Positions 33,047 to 42,050 of a stretch of DNA of 64,000 bases are shown one piece after another; the stretch's first letter is position 1; every line of letters starts with the position of its first letter. The stretch comes from Flavobacteriaceae bacterium D16 (GTDB taxonomy: Bacteria > Bacteroidota > Bacteroidia > Flavobacteriales > Flavobacteriaceae), in assembly GCA_021295155.1 (NCBI GenBank), contig JAJTJC010000035.1:806001-870000 (forward strand), given 5' to 3'. The notes beneath the pieces were generated by a model. It worked only from the letters and a program-made list of their open reading frames with translations. It was not told the DNA's origin and ran no database searches. The position numbers were made by a program, and so were the translations under genes.

Positions 33047-35509
33047 TTGACCAATCGTATACTTTTCTGGCTCCTATTTTGTTTACCGTTCTCGGTATTG
33101 GCCCATAAGGCCATTATTACGGGAATTGTTTTGGACGAAAACCAACGCCCGCTAATCAATGTAAATATCAGCACCAACAATCAGGGGACGGCTACTGATG
33201 AAACTGGATTCTATCTGCTGGAAATAACTTCAGATACGGAAGTAACTATAAGGTTTACCCATCTGGGGCATGAAGATGTTGTCCTGGAAAACCTTATCCT
33301 GACCACCAATGAGACCTTTGTTTTTAATCCGGTGATGAAAGCAAATTCACTCCAGATTGATGAGGTAGTGGTAACACCAACAGGAGAAAAATCAATTCAG
33401 GGCATCATTACATTATCACCAGAAACTGTTAAGAAGATTCCCGGGGCCAATGCTGGAATAGCCAACGTATTAAAGCTTCTTCCCGGAGTAAGTTCCAATA
33501 ACGAATTAAGTACCCAATATGCGGTACGCGGTGGGAATTATGATGAAAATCTAATCTACATCAACGGCATTGAAGTATACAGGCCCTTTTTGGTCCGTTC
33601 AGGTCAACAGGAAGGTCTGGGGGTGGTTAACAGCAATATGGTCAGTGATTTGTCCTTTTCTGCAGGAGGGTTTCAGGCAAGGTATGGGGATCGCTTATCA
33701 TCTGTACTGGATATCACCTATAAGTCCCCTGCCAGCTTTGGCCTGCAACTGGAAGCAAGTTTATTGGGAGCCAGCGCTACTATTGAAAGTCGCTCTAAAG
33801 ACAAGAAATTCAGTCAGATTACTGGACTCCGATTCCGGGATAACAGTTTACTGGTCAACAGTCAGCAAACCCAATCGAACTATAATCCCAGTTTTATCGA
33901 TATGCAATCTTACCTCAGCTACAAGTTCACAGAAAAATTCCATTTGAATTTCCTGGGTACCGTTGCTATTAACAACTACCGTAATGAGCCACTTTCCAGG
34001 CAAACTAATTTTGGAACCCTTGATCAACCGCTGGCCCTGGTTGTTTTTTTCCAGGGAAATGAACAAAACAAGTACTCTACTGTACAAGGAGCCGTCAAGG
34101 CAGATCTATTTCCCAGTGATTCTCTCCAACTAAATTTTACGGCATCGGCCTATCATGCACTGGAAGAAGAGTTCTCAGATGTGATTGCACAATATGAACT
34201 GGGAGAAATTGACACAGATCTTGGCAGTGACACCTTTGGTCAGGTGACCTCCTCCCGCGGTATCGGTACCCAATTCAACAGAGCGCGCAACATTCTGGAT
34301 GCACTTGTACTAAAATTAGGGCACCAGGGTAAACTATCCAGGGAGAATAAAGAATTGTCCTGGGGCCTTCAATACCAATTTGAAGACTTCCGCGATCAGC
34401 TAAACGAATCTGAATTTCTGGATTCCTTAGGTGTTTTTATCCGGCCTCCGGGTTCAGGGATTACTAACAATGAGCCCGAAGAGCCATTTAACGGACCCAT
34501 TCTTCCCTTTGAAGGAGTCAATGCCCAAAATAACTCACAGACGCATCGGGTGATGACCTATGGTCAGTTCAGTAATCAGTCGAGGTGGAAAGACACTGAG
34601 ATATATTACAACATCGGATTACGTGCACAATACTGGAGCAGCAGTGGAGAGGGTTTCCGTACAACCCAACAATTTATACTGAGTCCACGGCTACAGTTTG
34701 GTCTGAAACCCGACTGGAAACGCGATATGCTATTCAGGCTGGCTGCAGGTCTTTATCAACAACCCCCATTTTACAGGGAGTTAAGAGCTCCCACTGGCAT
34801 CTTACAGCCTGAGGTAAGGGCTCAAAAATCCTTTCATATTATTCTGGGTAACGAATACAGTTTTCGGCTTTGGAACAGGCCTTTTAACCTCAGCAGTGAA
34901 GCCTACTACAAATTCCTGAGCGATGTAAATGTCTATACCCTGGAAGACGTGCGAATACGATACGCTGCTAACAATGATGCCAAGGCGTTTGCCTATGGAC
35001 TCGATTTTCGTTTAAATGGCGCTTTTGTGCCGGGTACAGAATCATGGCTAAGTCTGGGTTTCCTGAGAACTGAAGAGAATCAAAACAATCGCGGATATAT
35101 TTCCAGGCCTTCCGACCAACGTTTTAAAGCTGCGATACTCTTTCAGGACTACATCCCTGATTTGCCTAACTTCAGGATGTACCTGAATCTGGTTTACAGC
35201 ACAGGCTTGCCAGGAGGGTCGCCAAGTTATGCAGATCCCTATAATTTTCAGAATAGATTAAGAGATTACAGGAGGGCTGATCTGGGAATTTCCCATATTT
35301 TTGTGGACGAGAATAATACATACCCTAAAGGACACTGGTTAAGTGGGATAGAAAACCTCAATGTAGGTTTTGAAATCTACAATCTATTTAACAATCAAAA
35401 TTCCATTACTAATACCTGGGTTCGTGATGTGGACAGTAAACAGCAGTTTGCAGTTCCTAATTTTATGACATCACGTGTATTTAATGTAATTCTAAGAATG
35501 CGTTTTTAA
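33047..35509 (+). CDS. TonB-dependent outer-membrane receptor
   Basis: The 820-residue protein starts at TTG 33047, giving MTNRILFWLLFCLPFSVLA, a clean signal peptide; the upstream reading from 32984 runs within the M23 gene. Next comes a carboxypeptidase-regulatory-like domain (ITGIVLDENQRPLINVNIST, about 25-105). A plug follows with DEVVVTPTGEKS, LLPGVSSNNELSTQYAVRGG and NYDENLIYINGIEVYRPFL. A 22-strand beta-barrel follows, ending in aromatic FNVILRMRF. No SusD partner is adjacent, so it is not a classic SusCD pair. The ligand is unknown. It shares a transcript with the M23 gene and the protein at 35515. Confidence 0.93.
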   Translation: MTNRILFWLLFCLPFSVLAHKAIITGIVLDENQRPLINVNISTNNQGTATDETGFYLLEITSDTEVTIRFTHLGHEDVVLENLILTTNETFVFNPVMKANSLQIDEVVVTPTGEKSIQGIITLSPETVKKIPGANAGIANVLKLLPGVSSNNELSTQYAVRGGNYDENLIYINGIEVYRPFLVRSGQQEGLGVVNSNMVSDLSFSAGGFQARYGDRLSSVLDITYKSPASFGLQLEASLLGASATIESRSKDKKFSQITGLRFRDNSLLVNSQQTQSNYNPSFIDMQSYLSYKFTEKFHLNFLGTVAINNYRNEPLSRQTNFGTLDQPLALVVFFQGNEQNKYSTVQGAVKADLFPSDSLQLNFTASAYHALEEEFSDVIAQYELGEIDTDLGSDTFGQVTSSRGIGTQFNRARNILDALVLKLGHQGKLSRENKELSWGLQYQFEDFRDQLNESEFLDSLGVFIRPPGSGITNNEPEEPFNGPILPFEGVNAQNNSQTHRVMTYGQFSNQSRWKDTEIYYNIGLRAQYWSSSGEGFRTTQQFILSPRLQFGLKPDWKRDMLFRLAAGLYQQPPFYRELRAPTGILQPEVRAQKSFHIILGNEYSFRLWNRPFNLSSEAYYKFLSDVNVYTLEDVRIRYAANNDAKAFAYGLDFRLNGAFVPGTESWLSLGFLRTEENQNNRGYISRPSDQRFKAAILFQDYIPDLPNFRMYLNLVYSTGLPGGSPSYADPYNFQNRLRDYRRADLGISHIFVDENNTYPKGHWLSGIENLNVGFEIYNLFNNQNSITNTWVRDVDSKQQFAVPNFMTSRVFNVILRMRF

Positions 35510-35514
35510 GGAAT

Positions 35515-36168
35515 ATGAGAACACAGTTGATTATCCTTTTTGCTTTTTGTTCAATCCAGCTTTGGGGGCAAAAAGATATATATGAAAGTGTACGTTTTGA
35601 TGAGCTGAGTGAAAATCACACTACCCTGGCCATAATCCCATTTTTCGCTCACCTGGACCTGGAAAAGGAACTGACTAAAGGGGAACAAATCAAATTGGAG
35701 GAGTTAGAAGGGAAAGCCGTTCAGAACGCCCTGGAAACCTACTTTGGCAGAGGTAAGAAGCGAAAAAAGTTTTCTGTTGAGTTTCAAAATGTGAAAAACA
35801 CAAATGCTTTACTGGCCCAGAACCAAATCAACTATGGTAATATCGACACCTATACCATCAAACAACTCAGTGAAATACTTGAGGTAGATGGAATTATCAG
35901 TGGTAACCTCGATCTGAATGTCTTGTTATCTCGTGGCGTACCTGATAAAGTAAGTTTTATCGATTATCTGCTGGGGGACGCTAATTACGGAAGAATCGGT
36001 ATTAAGATAAGCGATGGGAAAACAGGAAAGTTACTCTGGAAGTACGAAAATGAAATCACGAAGAAATCCGGCAGGAATACTACCGACCTCATCGAAAAAA
36101 TGATGAGGAAAATGACGCGTCAGTTTCCTTATGATAAAGAGCGAAAAAAGGTGCGAAAACGCTCCTAA
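35515..36168 (+). CDS. Hypothetical secreted protein downstream of the TonB receptor
   Basis: The 217-residue protein has a signal peptide (about 1-18, ending IQLWGQ). The mature part has TTLAIIPFFAHLDLEKELTKGEQ near 38 and IKQLSEILEVDGIISGNLDLN near 118. The segment IGIKISDGKTGKLLWKYENEI near 162 recalls the CsgG/curli-assembly-type fold seen in many periplasmic proteins. I cannot name the family. It follows the TonB receptor by 5 bases and belongs to the same operon; a helper role at the outer membrane is possible. It overlaps the convergent cysteine desulfurase gene by 4 bases. Confidence 0.7.
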   Translation: MRTQLIILFAFCSIQLWGQKDIYESVRFDELSENHTTLAIIPFFAHLDLEKELTKGEQIKLEELEGKAVQNALETYFGRGKKRKKFSVEFQNVKNTNALLAQNQINYGNIDTYTIKQLSEILEVDGIISGNLDLNVLLSRGVPDKVSFIDYLLGDANYGRIGIKISDGKTGKLLWKYENEITKKSGRNTTDLIEKMMRKMTRQFPYDKERKKVRKRS

Positions 36169-37310
36169 TTCGCTGCGAATTCCTTTAAGACGTCCACCAG
36201 ATAGTCGATATCTTCGCGGGTATTGTACTTAGAAAATGATATCCGCAAGGACGGTTTTTTAAGTTCTTCCTCATCCAGGATTTGTGCCAATACATGTGAT
36301 CCCCCATCACTTCCTGATTGACAAGCACTTCCCTTGCTGCAGGCTATCCCTTTTAAATCCAGATGAAATAAAAGCATTAGGGATTTTTGCTCATCAAAGG
36401 GCAGCCGCATATTGACCACAGTATAAGTACTCTTCTCCATGTCTCCGGAATGCCCGTTAAAAGCAACTCCCGGAATTTCACTAATGCGTTTAAGGAAATA
36501 AGCTTTCAAATCCTTGATATAAGCAGTTTCAGTTTCCAGGTTTTCATAGGCCTCCACAAAAGCTGTCTCTAGTCCAACTATGTTGTGATAGGCCTCGGTC
36601 CCCGCGCGATATCCACGTTCCTGGGATCCTCCAACAATCAGGGGTTTTATTCCGGTATTCTTTCTGATAAAAGCAAACCCTACTCCCTTGGGGCCATGAA
36701 ATTTGTGGGCAGCAGCGGCCATAAAATCAATTGGGATTTCCGAAACATCCCAGTTAAAGTGCCCAATGGACTGCACCGTATCTGAGTGAAAAAAGGCTTC
36801 ATTTTCCTTACATAATTTGGCAATAGCAGCTACATCTATTTTATTGCCGATTTCGTTGTTGATATGCATCAGACTTACCAACTTCTTGGTATCATCTTTT
36901 TTTAAAAGCTGTTCCAGGTGACTCAAATCCGGATTTCCGTAGCTGTCCAATTTCACATACTGCAGGCTAATCCCAAATTCATGTTCCAGGGCTTCTGCCG
37001 TATGTAATACAGCGTGGTGCTCAACCCTGGAAGTTATTATGGTTTGCACACCCAAATCGCGAACCGAAGAGCGCAATATCATATTGTCTGCCTCGGTACC
37101 CCCGGAAGTAAAAATGATTTCAGCTGGTTGGGCATTCAGATATTTGGCAATTGTTTTTCTTGCCTGTTCTACCGCGGTCTTGGCCGTCCTGCCGTAGGCA
37201 TGTGTTGAAGAGGGGTTTCCAAAGCAACTAGCCAGGGCTTCCTGCATTTTATCAATAACCTCCTGCCTGACCTGGGTTGTGGCAGCATTGTCCAGGTATA
37301 CTTTTTGCAT
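36165..37310 (-). CDS. Cysteine desulfurase (NifS/IscS type)
   Basis: The 381-residue PLP enzyme takes sulfur from cysteine as an enzyme-bound persulfide. It starts MQKVYLDNAATTQVRQEV. TSGGTEADNMIL near 70 binds the cofactor, SHKFHGPKGVGFAFI-type residues (here AAHKFHGPKG, Lys about 200) form the Schiff base, and the active Cys is in IACSKGSACQSGSDG near 320. No IscU, SufE or other scaffold gene is adjacent. I start at ATG 37310 in place of the TTG one codon earlier. The call between IscS-like and NifS-like paralogues is left open. Confidence 0.92.
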   Translation of the reverse strand: MQKVYLDNAATTQVRQEVIDKMQEALASCFGNPSSTHAYGRTAKTAVEQARKTIAKYLNAQPAEIIFTSGGTEADNMILRSSVRDLGVQTIITSRVEHHAVLHTAEALEHEFGISLQYVKLDSYGNPDLSHLEQLLKKDDTKKLVSLMHINNEIGNKIDVAAIAKLCKENEAFFHSDTVQSIGHFNWDVSEIPIDFMAAAAHKFHGPKGVGFAFIRKNTGIKPLIVGGSQERGYRAGTEAYHNIVGLETAFVEAYENLETETAYIKDLKAYFLKRISEIPGVAFNGHSGDMEKSTYTVVNMRLPFDEQKSLMLLFHLDLKGIACSKGSACQSGSDGGSHVLAQILDEEELKKPSLRISFSKYNTREDIDYLVDVLKEFAAN

Positions 37311-37387
37311 CAATTGGATTCTTGTTCAACAAAGTGGATAAAAGTAAGGATTTCTAAAGATTTTCAGGATTATTTTGAAAACTTCCC

Positions 37388-37421
37388 TTTGGGTATTTCC
37401 CAGCATTTTCATTTACCTTTG
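37388..37421 (+). promoter_or_regulatory. Bacteroidota-type promoter of the lipoprotein gene
   Basis: TTTG (37388-37391) and TACCTTTG (37414-37421) are separated by 22 bases, a full match to the TTTG / TAnnTTTG consensus. The predicted transcript start falls at about the ATG at 37426, implying a leaderless or nearly leaderless mRNA. Confidence 0.55.
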
Positions 37422-37425
37422 AAAT

Positions 37426-37932
37426 ATGAAAAAAGTCTTTCTTCTGTTCGTCCTGATCATCTTCAATGCCTGTAGCGATGGCGAACTTCAAATCGATGTC
37501 ATTGATTTTGATAGTGCCGCCCTGCAATTTTGCGAAACAGAGACTACAGTGAACAGTACCGTTTTTTTTAAATTAAATGATAGCGAAGCCCTAATCCTTG
37601 AACTGCAATCGGGCTTGCTGCAAAACCAGGCATCAACAGACACTATAAGAAGTGCAATCCCCTCCCAGTCCAATCTGATTTACCGATTTTTTTCTGATGA
37701 TGTTAGCAAGAATTATTTCTGCGATATTATTCCCCCTGCCACGCCCAGTGTTTTAGATGAGATTCTTGCGGAGGCAGGAGAGGTCCTTATAACAACGGTG
37801 CAATCAGAAACGGACAGCACTCGCTATGAGCACACACTAAAACTAAGTGGTGTAACACTGGTGAATAATCAGGGTGAGCGAATTACAAATACCCAGATTG
37901 ACGACTTTGGTACCATAACTACCCAGGAGTAG
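37426..37932 (+). CDS. Hypothetical lipoprotein
   Basis: The 168-residue protein has a short lipoprotein signal, MKKVFLLFVLIIFNACS, with Cys16 as the acylated residue. The mature protein has three further Cys (in FCETETTV, YFCDIIPPATPS) and a beta-rich C-terminal half. I do not recognise the family. Its promoter sits almost directly on the start codon. It converges with the Smr gene, with 2 bases between the stops. Confidence 0.72.
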   Translation: MKKVFLLFVLIIFNACSDGELQIDVIDFDSAALQFCETETTVNSTVFFKLNDSEALILELQSGLLQNQASTDTIRSAIPSQSNLIYRFFSDDVSKNYFCDIIPPATPSVLDEILAEAGEVLITTVQSETDSTRYEHTLKLSGVTLVNNQGERITNTQIDDFGTITTQE

Positions 37933-37934
37933 CC

Positions 37935-38483
37935 TTATTTGGGATTCTGAAAAATATAGACCTCTGTGGCTCCCAGGCCGTATTTGCGGTAATCGGCGTC
38001 GTAATATTTCAAGTTGTCATAGCGCCCGAACAGGTACTTGAGCTCTTCCTCTAAAACACCTGCACCCTTTCCGTGTATAAAGACAACCTTCTGAATTCGT
38101 TTCTTCATGGCAAATTCAAGTTGCCTTTTTGCCGTTTCCAACTGAAGGTTGAGCATATCGTAATTGCTCATTCCCCTGGTTGAAGGCACTAATTGATGGA
38201 TATGGAGGTCTACTTCCATTTTGGGGACATTCCGTTCCTTTGCTTTTGGCACGACTTTTTTCTTCCCCCTGGATTGCTCCTTGATTTGCTTCACTTTTGC
38301 CGCATCATAATTACTTACCCTTATCTCTTCTTTTGCTGGTAGTTTGATTAAGGATGAAGCAGGAAATACCATGGGGAAACCAGCTTCTGTTTCAATGGTC
38401 ACCTGGTCGCCATTTACAGCGGTTACTTCGCCTTTAAGGACATCATCCAATGTTTCTACTTGGTCTCCGGGTTCAAATTGCAT
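37935..38483 (-). CDS. Smr-domain protein (MutS2 C-terminal-like)
   Basis: The 182-residue protein has a small beta-barrel N-terminal part (GDQVETLDDVLKGEVTAVNGDQVTIETE), a basic linker, and a C-terminal Smr domain with MEVDLHIHQLV near 88 (the DLHxH motif) and VVFIHGKGAGVLEEEL near 138 (HGKG). Smr domains nick branched or structured nucleic acid, and relatives act in RNA or ribosome quality control. It overlaps the small membrane protein gene upstream by one base, so they are co-transcribed. Confidence 0.85.
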   Translation of the reverse strand: MQFEPGDQVETLDDVLKGEVTAVNGDQVTIETEAGFPMVFPASSLIKLPAKEEIRVSNYDAAKVKQIKEQSRGKKKVVPKAKERNVPKMEVDLHIHQLVPSTRGMSNYDMLNLQLETAKRQLEFAMKKRIQKVVFIHGKGAGVLEEELKYLFGRYDNLKYYDADYRKYGLGATEVYIFQNPK

Positions 38484-38665
38484 TATTCCTCCTTTTTTGC
38501 CTTATCCCTTACGCCCCAACTCACTGAAGTTTTATAAATACCGAACATAATCAAAACAATACCAATAATCATCGCATATTCCTTAAGTACTATCTGTCCT
38601 CCAAAACCTATAAGAAGACCTCCGGTAATTATAAGCAGGAAATAAATGAATGGTTTTATTTTCAT
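38483..38665 (-). CDS. Hypothetical small two-helix membrane protein
   Basis: The 60-residue protein (ATG 38665) has two membrane helices, FIYFLLIITGGLLIGFGG and YAMIIGIVLIMFGIYKTSV, and a charged C-terminus (RDKAKKEE). I favour ATG 38665 over a TTG at 38707 because it starts just ahead of the first helix. The function is unknown; it is translationally coupled to the Smr gene. Confidence 0.6.
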   Translation of the reverse strand: MKIKPFIYFLLIITGGLLIGFGGQIVLKEYAMIIGIVLIMFGIYKTSVSWGVRDKAKKEE

Positions 38666-38709
38666 TCCATAAAAATAATAGTATTTTTCGGTAACCAACA
38701 CACCCAACC

Positions 38710-39006
38710 ATGCCGCTTTTCAGTCTGGTATTCGAGGACTTTATGTTGCCTTGCCTGAACAAACAGGTTTTAGGGATGCCTTGTCCCGGTTGTGGGATAC
38801 AGCGTTCCGTTTCCCTGATTCTTCAGGGAGAATTCTATGCTGCCTTCCTAATGTACCCGGCAATTTACCCTATTCTGGCTTTATTTGGTTTTCTATTCCT
38901 GGATGTGTTTTTCAAGATTAAGTATGCCAGTAAGATCACCATTGGACTTATGATTGCCAGCGTGGTTTTTATTCTGGGCAATTTTCTAATTCAACTTATT
39001 AACTGA
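38710..39006 (+). CDS. DUF2752 membrane protein
   Basis: The 98-residue protein carries the DUF2752 signature MPCPGCGIQRSVSLILQGEF near residue 23 (CPGCG..R), ahead of two to three membrane helices. The function is unknown. It starts a rightward trio with two CCC-motif proteins, the next gene beginning 7 bases after its stop. All three bear Cys clusters at a membrane edge. Confidence 0.82.
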   Translation: MPLFSLVFEDFMLPCLNKQVLGMPCPGCGIQRSVSLILQGEFYAAFLMYPAIYPILALFGFLFLDVFFKIKYASKITIGLMIASVVFILGNFLIQLIN

Positions 39007-39013
39007 CCAAAAA

Positions 39014-39346
39014 ATGGAACAACAAAAACTTCCAAATGTTACTATTGTAATTGTTCTCGCAATCCTCTCGTACCTCTGCTGCTGCATCTATGGGGTGCCA
39101 GCAATTATCTTATCGGGTATAGGTTTGATTCTAATTCGTTCCGATGAACGAAAATACCAGGAGAATCCTGAAGGCTATTCCAATTACAAACAACTTAAGA
39201 CAGCCAAGATCATGGTAATCATCGGTCTTGTAATTGGCGTATTGTACCTGGGATGGACCATTTATCAGATCCAGGCAATGGGTGGCTGGGATGCCATGAT
39301 GGAGCAATCCCGCGAAATTATGGAGCAATGGGGTATTGAAGAATAA
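39014..39346 (+). CDS. CCC-motif membrane protein
   Basis: The 110-residue protein has two membrane segments flanking a short linker: VTIVIVLAILSYLCCCIYGVPAIILSGIGLILI (about 9-41) and KIMVIIGLVIGVLYLGWTIYQI. The CCC run at 22-24 and the following RSDERKYQENPEGYSNYKQLKTAK linker define a flavobacterial family of unknown role, distantly like TM2/DUF4190 proteins. The next gene, 19 bases on, is a paralogue. Confidence 0.78.
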   Translation: MEQQKLPNVTIVIVLAILSYLCCCIYGVPAIILSGIGLILIRSDERKYQENPEGYSNYKQLKTAKIMVIIGLVIGVLYLGWTIYQIQAMGGWDAMMEQSREIMEQWGIEE

Positions 39347-39365
39347 ATTCTAAAAAAATAGAACA

Positions 39366-39677
39366 ATGGAACAACAATCATTACCTGGCGCCAGCACCGC
39401 TCTGACCATGGGAATTATCTCTGTGGTCGGTGCATTAGTATGCTGCGGGCCATTTGCGGCAATTTTCAGCATTATCGGATTGAACAGTGCAAGCAAAGCA
39501 GAACGTATGTACAAGGCAAATCCAGGAGCTTATACGGGATTTGAGAGTGTAAAAACCGGTAGGATCCTGTCTTATATTGGACTCGGACTTTCCCTGGTCA
39601 TGCTGGTTTTTGTAATCCTGTATTTCGGTGCTATTGCGGCCTTTATTGGCAGCGGCGCATTTGACGGAAATTATTAA
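39366..39677 (+). CDS. CCC-motif-related membrane protein, paralogue
   Basis: The 103-residue protein shares the layout of its upstream neighbour: start MEQQ.LP, helix with VVGALVCCGPFAAIFSIIGLNSA, linker KAERMYKANPGAYTGFESVKTGR, and second helix ILSYIGLGLSLVMLVFVIL. It has CC where the neighbour has CCC. The shared MEQQ start and linker pattern indicate an old tandem duplication. It ends at the terminator 39684-39712. Confidence 0.75.
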   Translation: MEQQSLPGASTALTMGIISVVGALVCCGPFAAIFSIIGLNSASKAERMYKANPGAYTGFESVKTGRILSYIGLGLSLVMLVFVILYFGAIAAFIGSGAFDGNY

Positions 39678-39683
39678 ACTAAA

Positions 39684-39712
39684 GACCCCCGTTTATCGGG
39701 GGTTTTCTTTTT
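39684..39712. terminator. Bidirectional terminator
   Basis: ACCCCCG (39685-39691) pairs with CGGGGGT (39697-39703) around a TTTAT loop, followed by TTTCTTTTTT on the right. It separates the CCC-motif genes from convergent recQ. Confidence 0.85.
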
Positions 39713-39728
39713 TCAGCAAAGCACTTAT

Positions 39729-41927
39729 TTAATTCGCTACTTCGCTCATGAATTTGAGCCGGTATAAACGAAGTTCTTCATCCTCGTATTCGCCTTCAAA
39801 TTCTTCAAGGGCTGTTTCAATATTATCTGTCTCTGCTTCAAGGAAATATTCATGGATCTCTTCCTGCTGGTCTTCATCCAGAATTTCATCAATCCAATAC
39901 TGCAGATTAAGGCGGGTGCCACTAAATACAATCTGCTCCATCTCCTTGACCAGATCGCCTAGTTCCAGGCCTTTGGAAGAGGCAATATCATCCAGGGGGA
40001 GTTTGCGATCTATATTCTGAATGATGTAGAGTTTTAATGCCGAATTTGCACCGGTACTTTTTACCACAAGGTCGTCCGGGCGGATAATGTCATTCTCTTC
40101 AACATAGTTTGCAATGAGGTCTACAAAAGGCTTTCCGTATTTCTTGGCTTTCCCATCTCCTACTCCGTGGATGTTTACCAATTCCTCCATCGATATCGGA
40201 TATTTCAAGGCCATATCCTCCAGCGAAGGTTCCTGAAAAACAACAAAAGGAGGCACATCCTGTTTGTGCGCTTCCTGCTTACGGAGTTGTTTTAGCAGAT
40301 TAAGGAGTTTTTCATCGGCCACACCTCCGCTTCGAGAAGACTTGACGATACTGCTGTCGCTCTTCTCATCATAAACATGATCCAAGGTCATCAGGAATGA
40401 TTTTGGTTTTGCCAAAAATTCCCGGCCAGCATCAGTAAGGTGCAAAATGCCGTATTGTTCTATCTCTTTTTTGAGGTAACCCGCAACCAACACCTGACGA
40501 ATCAAGGCCATCCAAAACGACTTGTCTTTATCCTTACCTATGCCAAAAATGGTTTTTTCATTTGCTTTATGAGCGGCTATGAGCGCATTGGTACTGCCGG
40601 TTAAGACGAGTACAATTTCTTTGGCCTTAAACTTCTCGCTTGTTCCCTGCACCACCTGTAGCAATTTATGAAGTTCCTCTTTGGCTTCGAGCTTTTCCTT
40701 GGGGTTACGGGAATTGTCATCCATGTTTGCCCCATCTCCATTTACCTCATCGAACGCTTCCCCGAAATAATGCAGGATAAACTTCCTCCTGGATATTGAG
40801 GTCTCGGCATAGGCTACTATTTCCTGCAACAAGGCATTACCAATCTCCTGCTCTGCCACGGGTTTCCCTGACATAAATTTCTCCAGCTTTTCAATATCCT
40901 TGTAGGCATAAAACGCCAGACAATGTCCTTCTCCACCATCCCTTCCGGCACGTCCGGTTTCCTGATAATAGCTTTCAATACTCTTTGGGATATCATGGTG
41001 AATCACAAAACGAACATCCGGTTTATCGATACCCATCCCAAAGGCAATAGTAGCCACCACCACATCCACGTCTTCCATAAGAAACATGTCCTGATAGCGG
41101 GAACGTGTTTTGGCATCGAAACCCGCGTGGTAAGGCACTGCACTGACACCATTAACCTGTAGCACCTGCGCTAGTTCCTCAACCCGTTTACGGCTAAGGC
41201 AATATACAATCCCGGATTTCCCGGAATTCTTTTTTACAAAGCGAATAATGTCGGCGTCTACGTCCTTGGTCTTGGGGCGTACCTCATAAAACAAATTGGG
41301 TCGGTTGAAGGATGCCTTATATACTTTGGCATCACCGATACCCAAATTTTTAATGATGTCTTCCTGTACCTTGGGGGTAGCCGTGGCAGTAAGACCAACA
41401 ATAGGAATATTGTCGCCTAGACGGTTAATAATACTTCTCAGGTTGCGGTATTCCGGCCTAAAATCATGACCCCATTCCGATATACAATGAGCTTCATCAA
41501 CAGCCACAAAGGAAAGAGGGACTGTTTTGAGGAAATCAACATAATCTGTTTTGGTCAGGGATTCAGGGGCTACATACAAAAGCTTGGTAATCCCATTCCG
41601 GATGTCTTCCTTAACCAATTTAACATCAGACTTGGTCAAAGAGGAGTTCAGCACATGGGCCACTCCCTTGTGCGCGGAAACCCCCCGGATGGAATCTACC
41701 TGGTTTTTCATCAGGGCGATCAGCGGGGAAACAACAATAGCCGTTCCTTCCTGTATCAAGGCCGGTAACTGGTAGCAGAGAGACTTTCCACCTCCGGTAG
41801 GCATGATCACGAAGGTGTTTTCTCCGTTAACCACGCTGGTGATAACTTCTTCCTGTAACCCTTTAAAACTGGAAAAACCGAAATACTTCTTTAAAGAAGC
41901 ACGCAAATCCAACTCTTTCAAATGCAT
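39729..41927 (-). CDS. recQ: ATP-dependent DNA helicase RecQ
   Basis: RecQ unwinds DNA 3'-5' in recombination and fork repair. The 732-residue protein has Walker A MPTGGGKSLCYQLPA near 41, the DEAH box VDEAHCISEWGHDFR near 138, motif VI QETGRAGRDGGEGHCLAF near 325 and an HRDC domain near 580-655 (DVPPFVVFQEPSLEDMA). The length is usual for Bacteroidota, where an extra acidic C-terminal tail is present (EEIHEYFLEAETDN..EGEYEDEELRL). No other repair genes are adjacent. Confidence 0.96.
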   Translation of the reverse strand: MHLKELDLRASLKKYFGFSSFKGLQEEVITSVVNGENTFVIMPTGGGKSLCYQLPALIQEGTAIVVSPLIALMKNQVDSIRGVSAHKGVAHVLNSSLTKSDVKLVKEDIRNGITKLLYVAPESLTKTDYVDFLKTVPLSFVAVDEAHCISEWGHDFRPEYRNLRSIINRLGDNIPIVGLTATATPKVQEDIIKNLGIGDAKVYKASFNRPNLFYEVRPKTKDVDADIIRFVKKNSGKSGIVYCLSRKRVEELAQVLQVNGVSAVPYHAGFDAKTRSRYQDMFLMEDVDVVVATIAFGMGIDKPDVRFVIHHDIPKSIESYYQETGRAGRDGGEGHCLAFYAYKDIEKLEKFMSGKPVAEQEIGNALLQEIVAYAETSISRRKFILHYFGEAFDEVNGDGANMDDNSRNPKEKLEAKEELHKLLQVVQGTSEKFKAKEIVLVLTGSTNALIAAHKANEKTIFGIGKDKDKSFWMALIRQVLVAGYLKKEIEQYGILHLTDAGREFLAKPKSFLMTLDHVYDEKSDSSIVKSSRSGGVADEKLLNLLKQLRKQEAHKQDVPPFVVFQEPSLEDMALKYPISMEELVNIHGVGDGKAKKYGKPFVDLIANYVEENDIIRPDDLVVKSTGANSALKLYIIQNIDRKLPLDDIASSKGLELGDLVKEMEQIVFSGTRLNLQYWIDEILDEDQQEEIHEYFLEAETDNIETALEEFEGEYEDEELRLYRLKFMSEVAN

Positions 41928-42050
41928 TCCTTTATCAATTGCTTCGCGTTGCGGGCTGCAACTTCATAATTCTGTTCTCTAAAGACTCCTCTTAAAAATT
42001 GGCAGGTAGATAGAATTATTATCGGTGCTGTTAATTTAATCAGCGATTCC

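Noticed and set aside
33570-33947. A 125-codon open frame inside the TonB receptor gene
   Set aside because: It lies wholly inside a well-supported gene in another frame and has no recognisable domain.
33047-36168. SusCD-type polysaccharide utilisation locus
   Set aside because: The receptor lacks a SusD partner and no glycoside hydrolases are nearby; it pairs with an M23 peptidase and a small secreted protein.
36165-37310. Cysteine desulfurase as part of a DNA phosphorothioation (Dnd) defence system
   Set aside because: No dndBCDE or restriction genes flank it; neighbours are a TonB unit and a lipoprotein, and the desulfurase has the general NifS/IscS pattern.
39729-41927. RecQ as part of a defence or mobile island
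   Set aside because: Length, domains and acidic tail are those of the housekeeping enzyme, with terminator-separated core neighbours.
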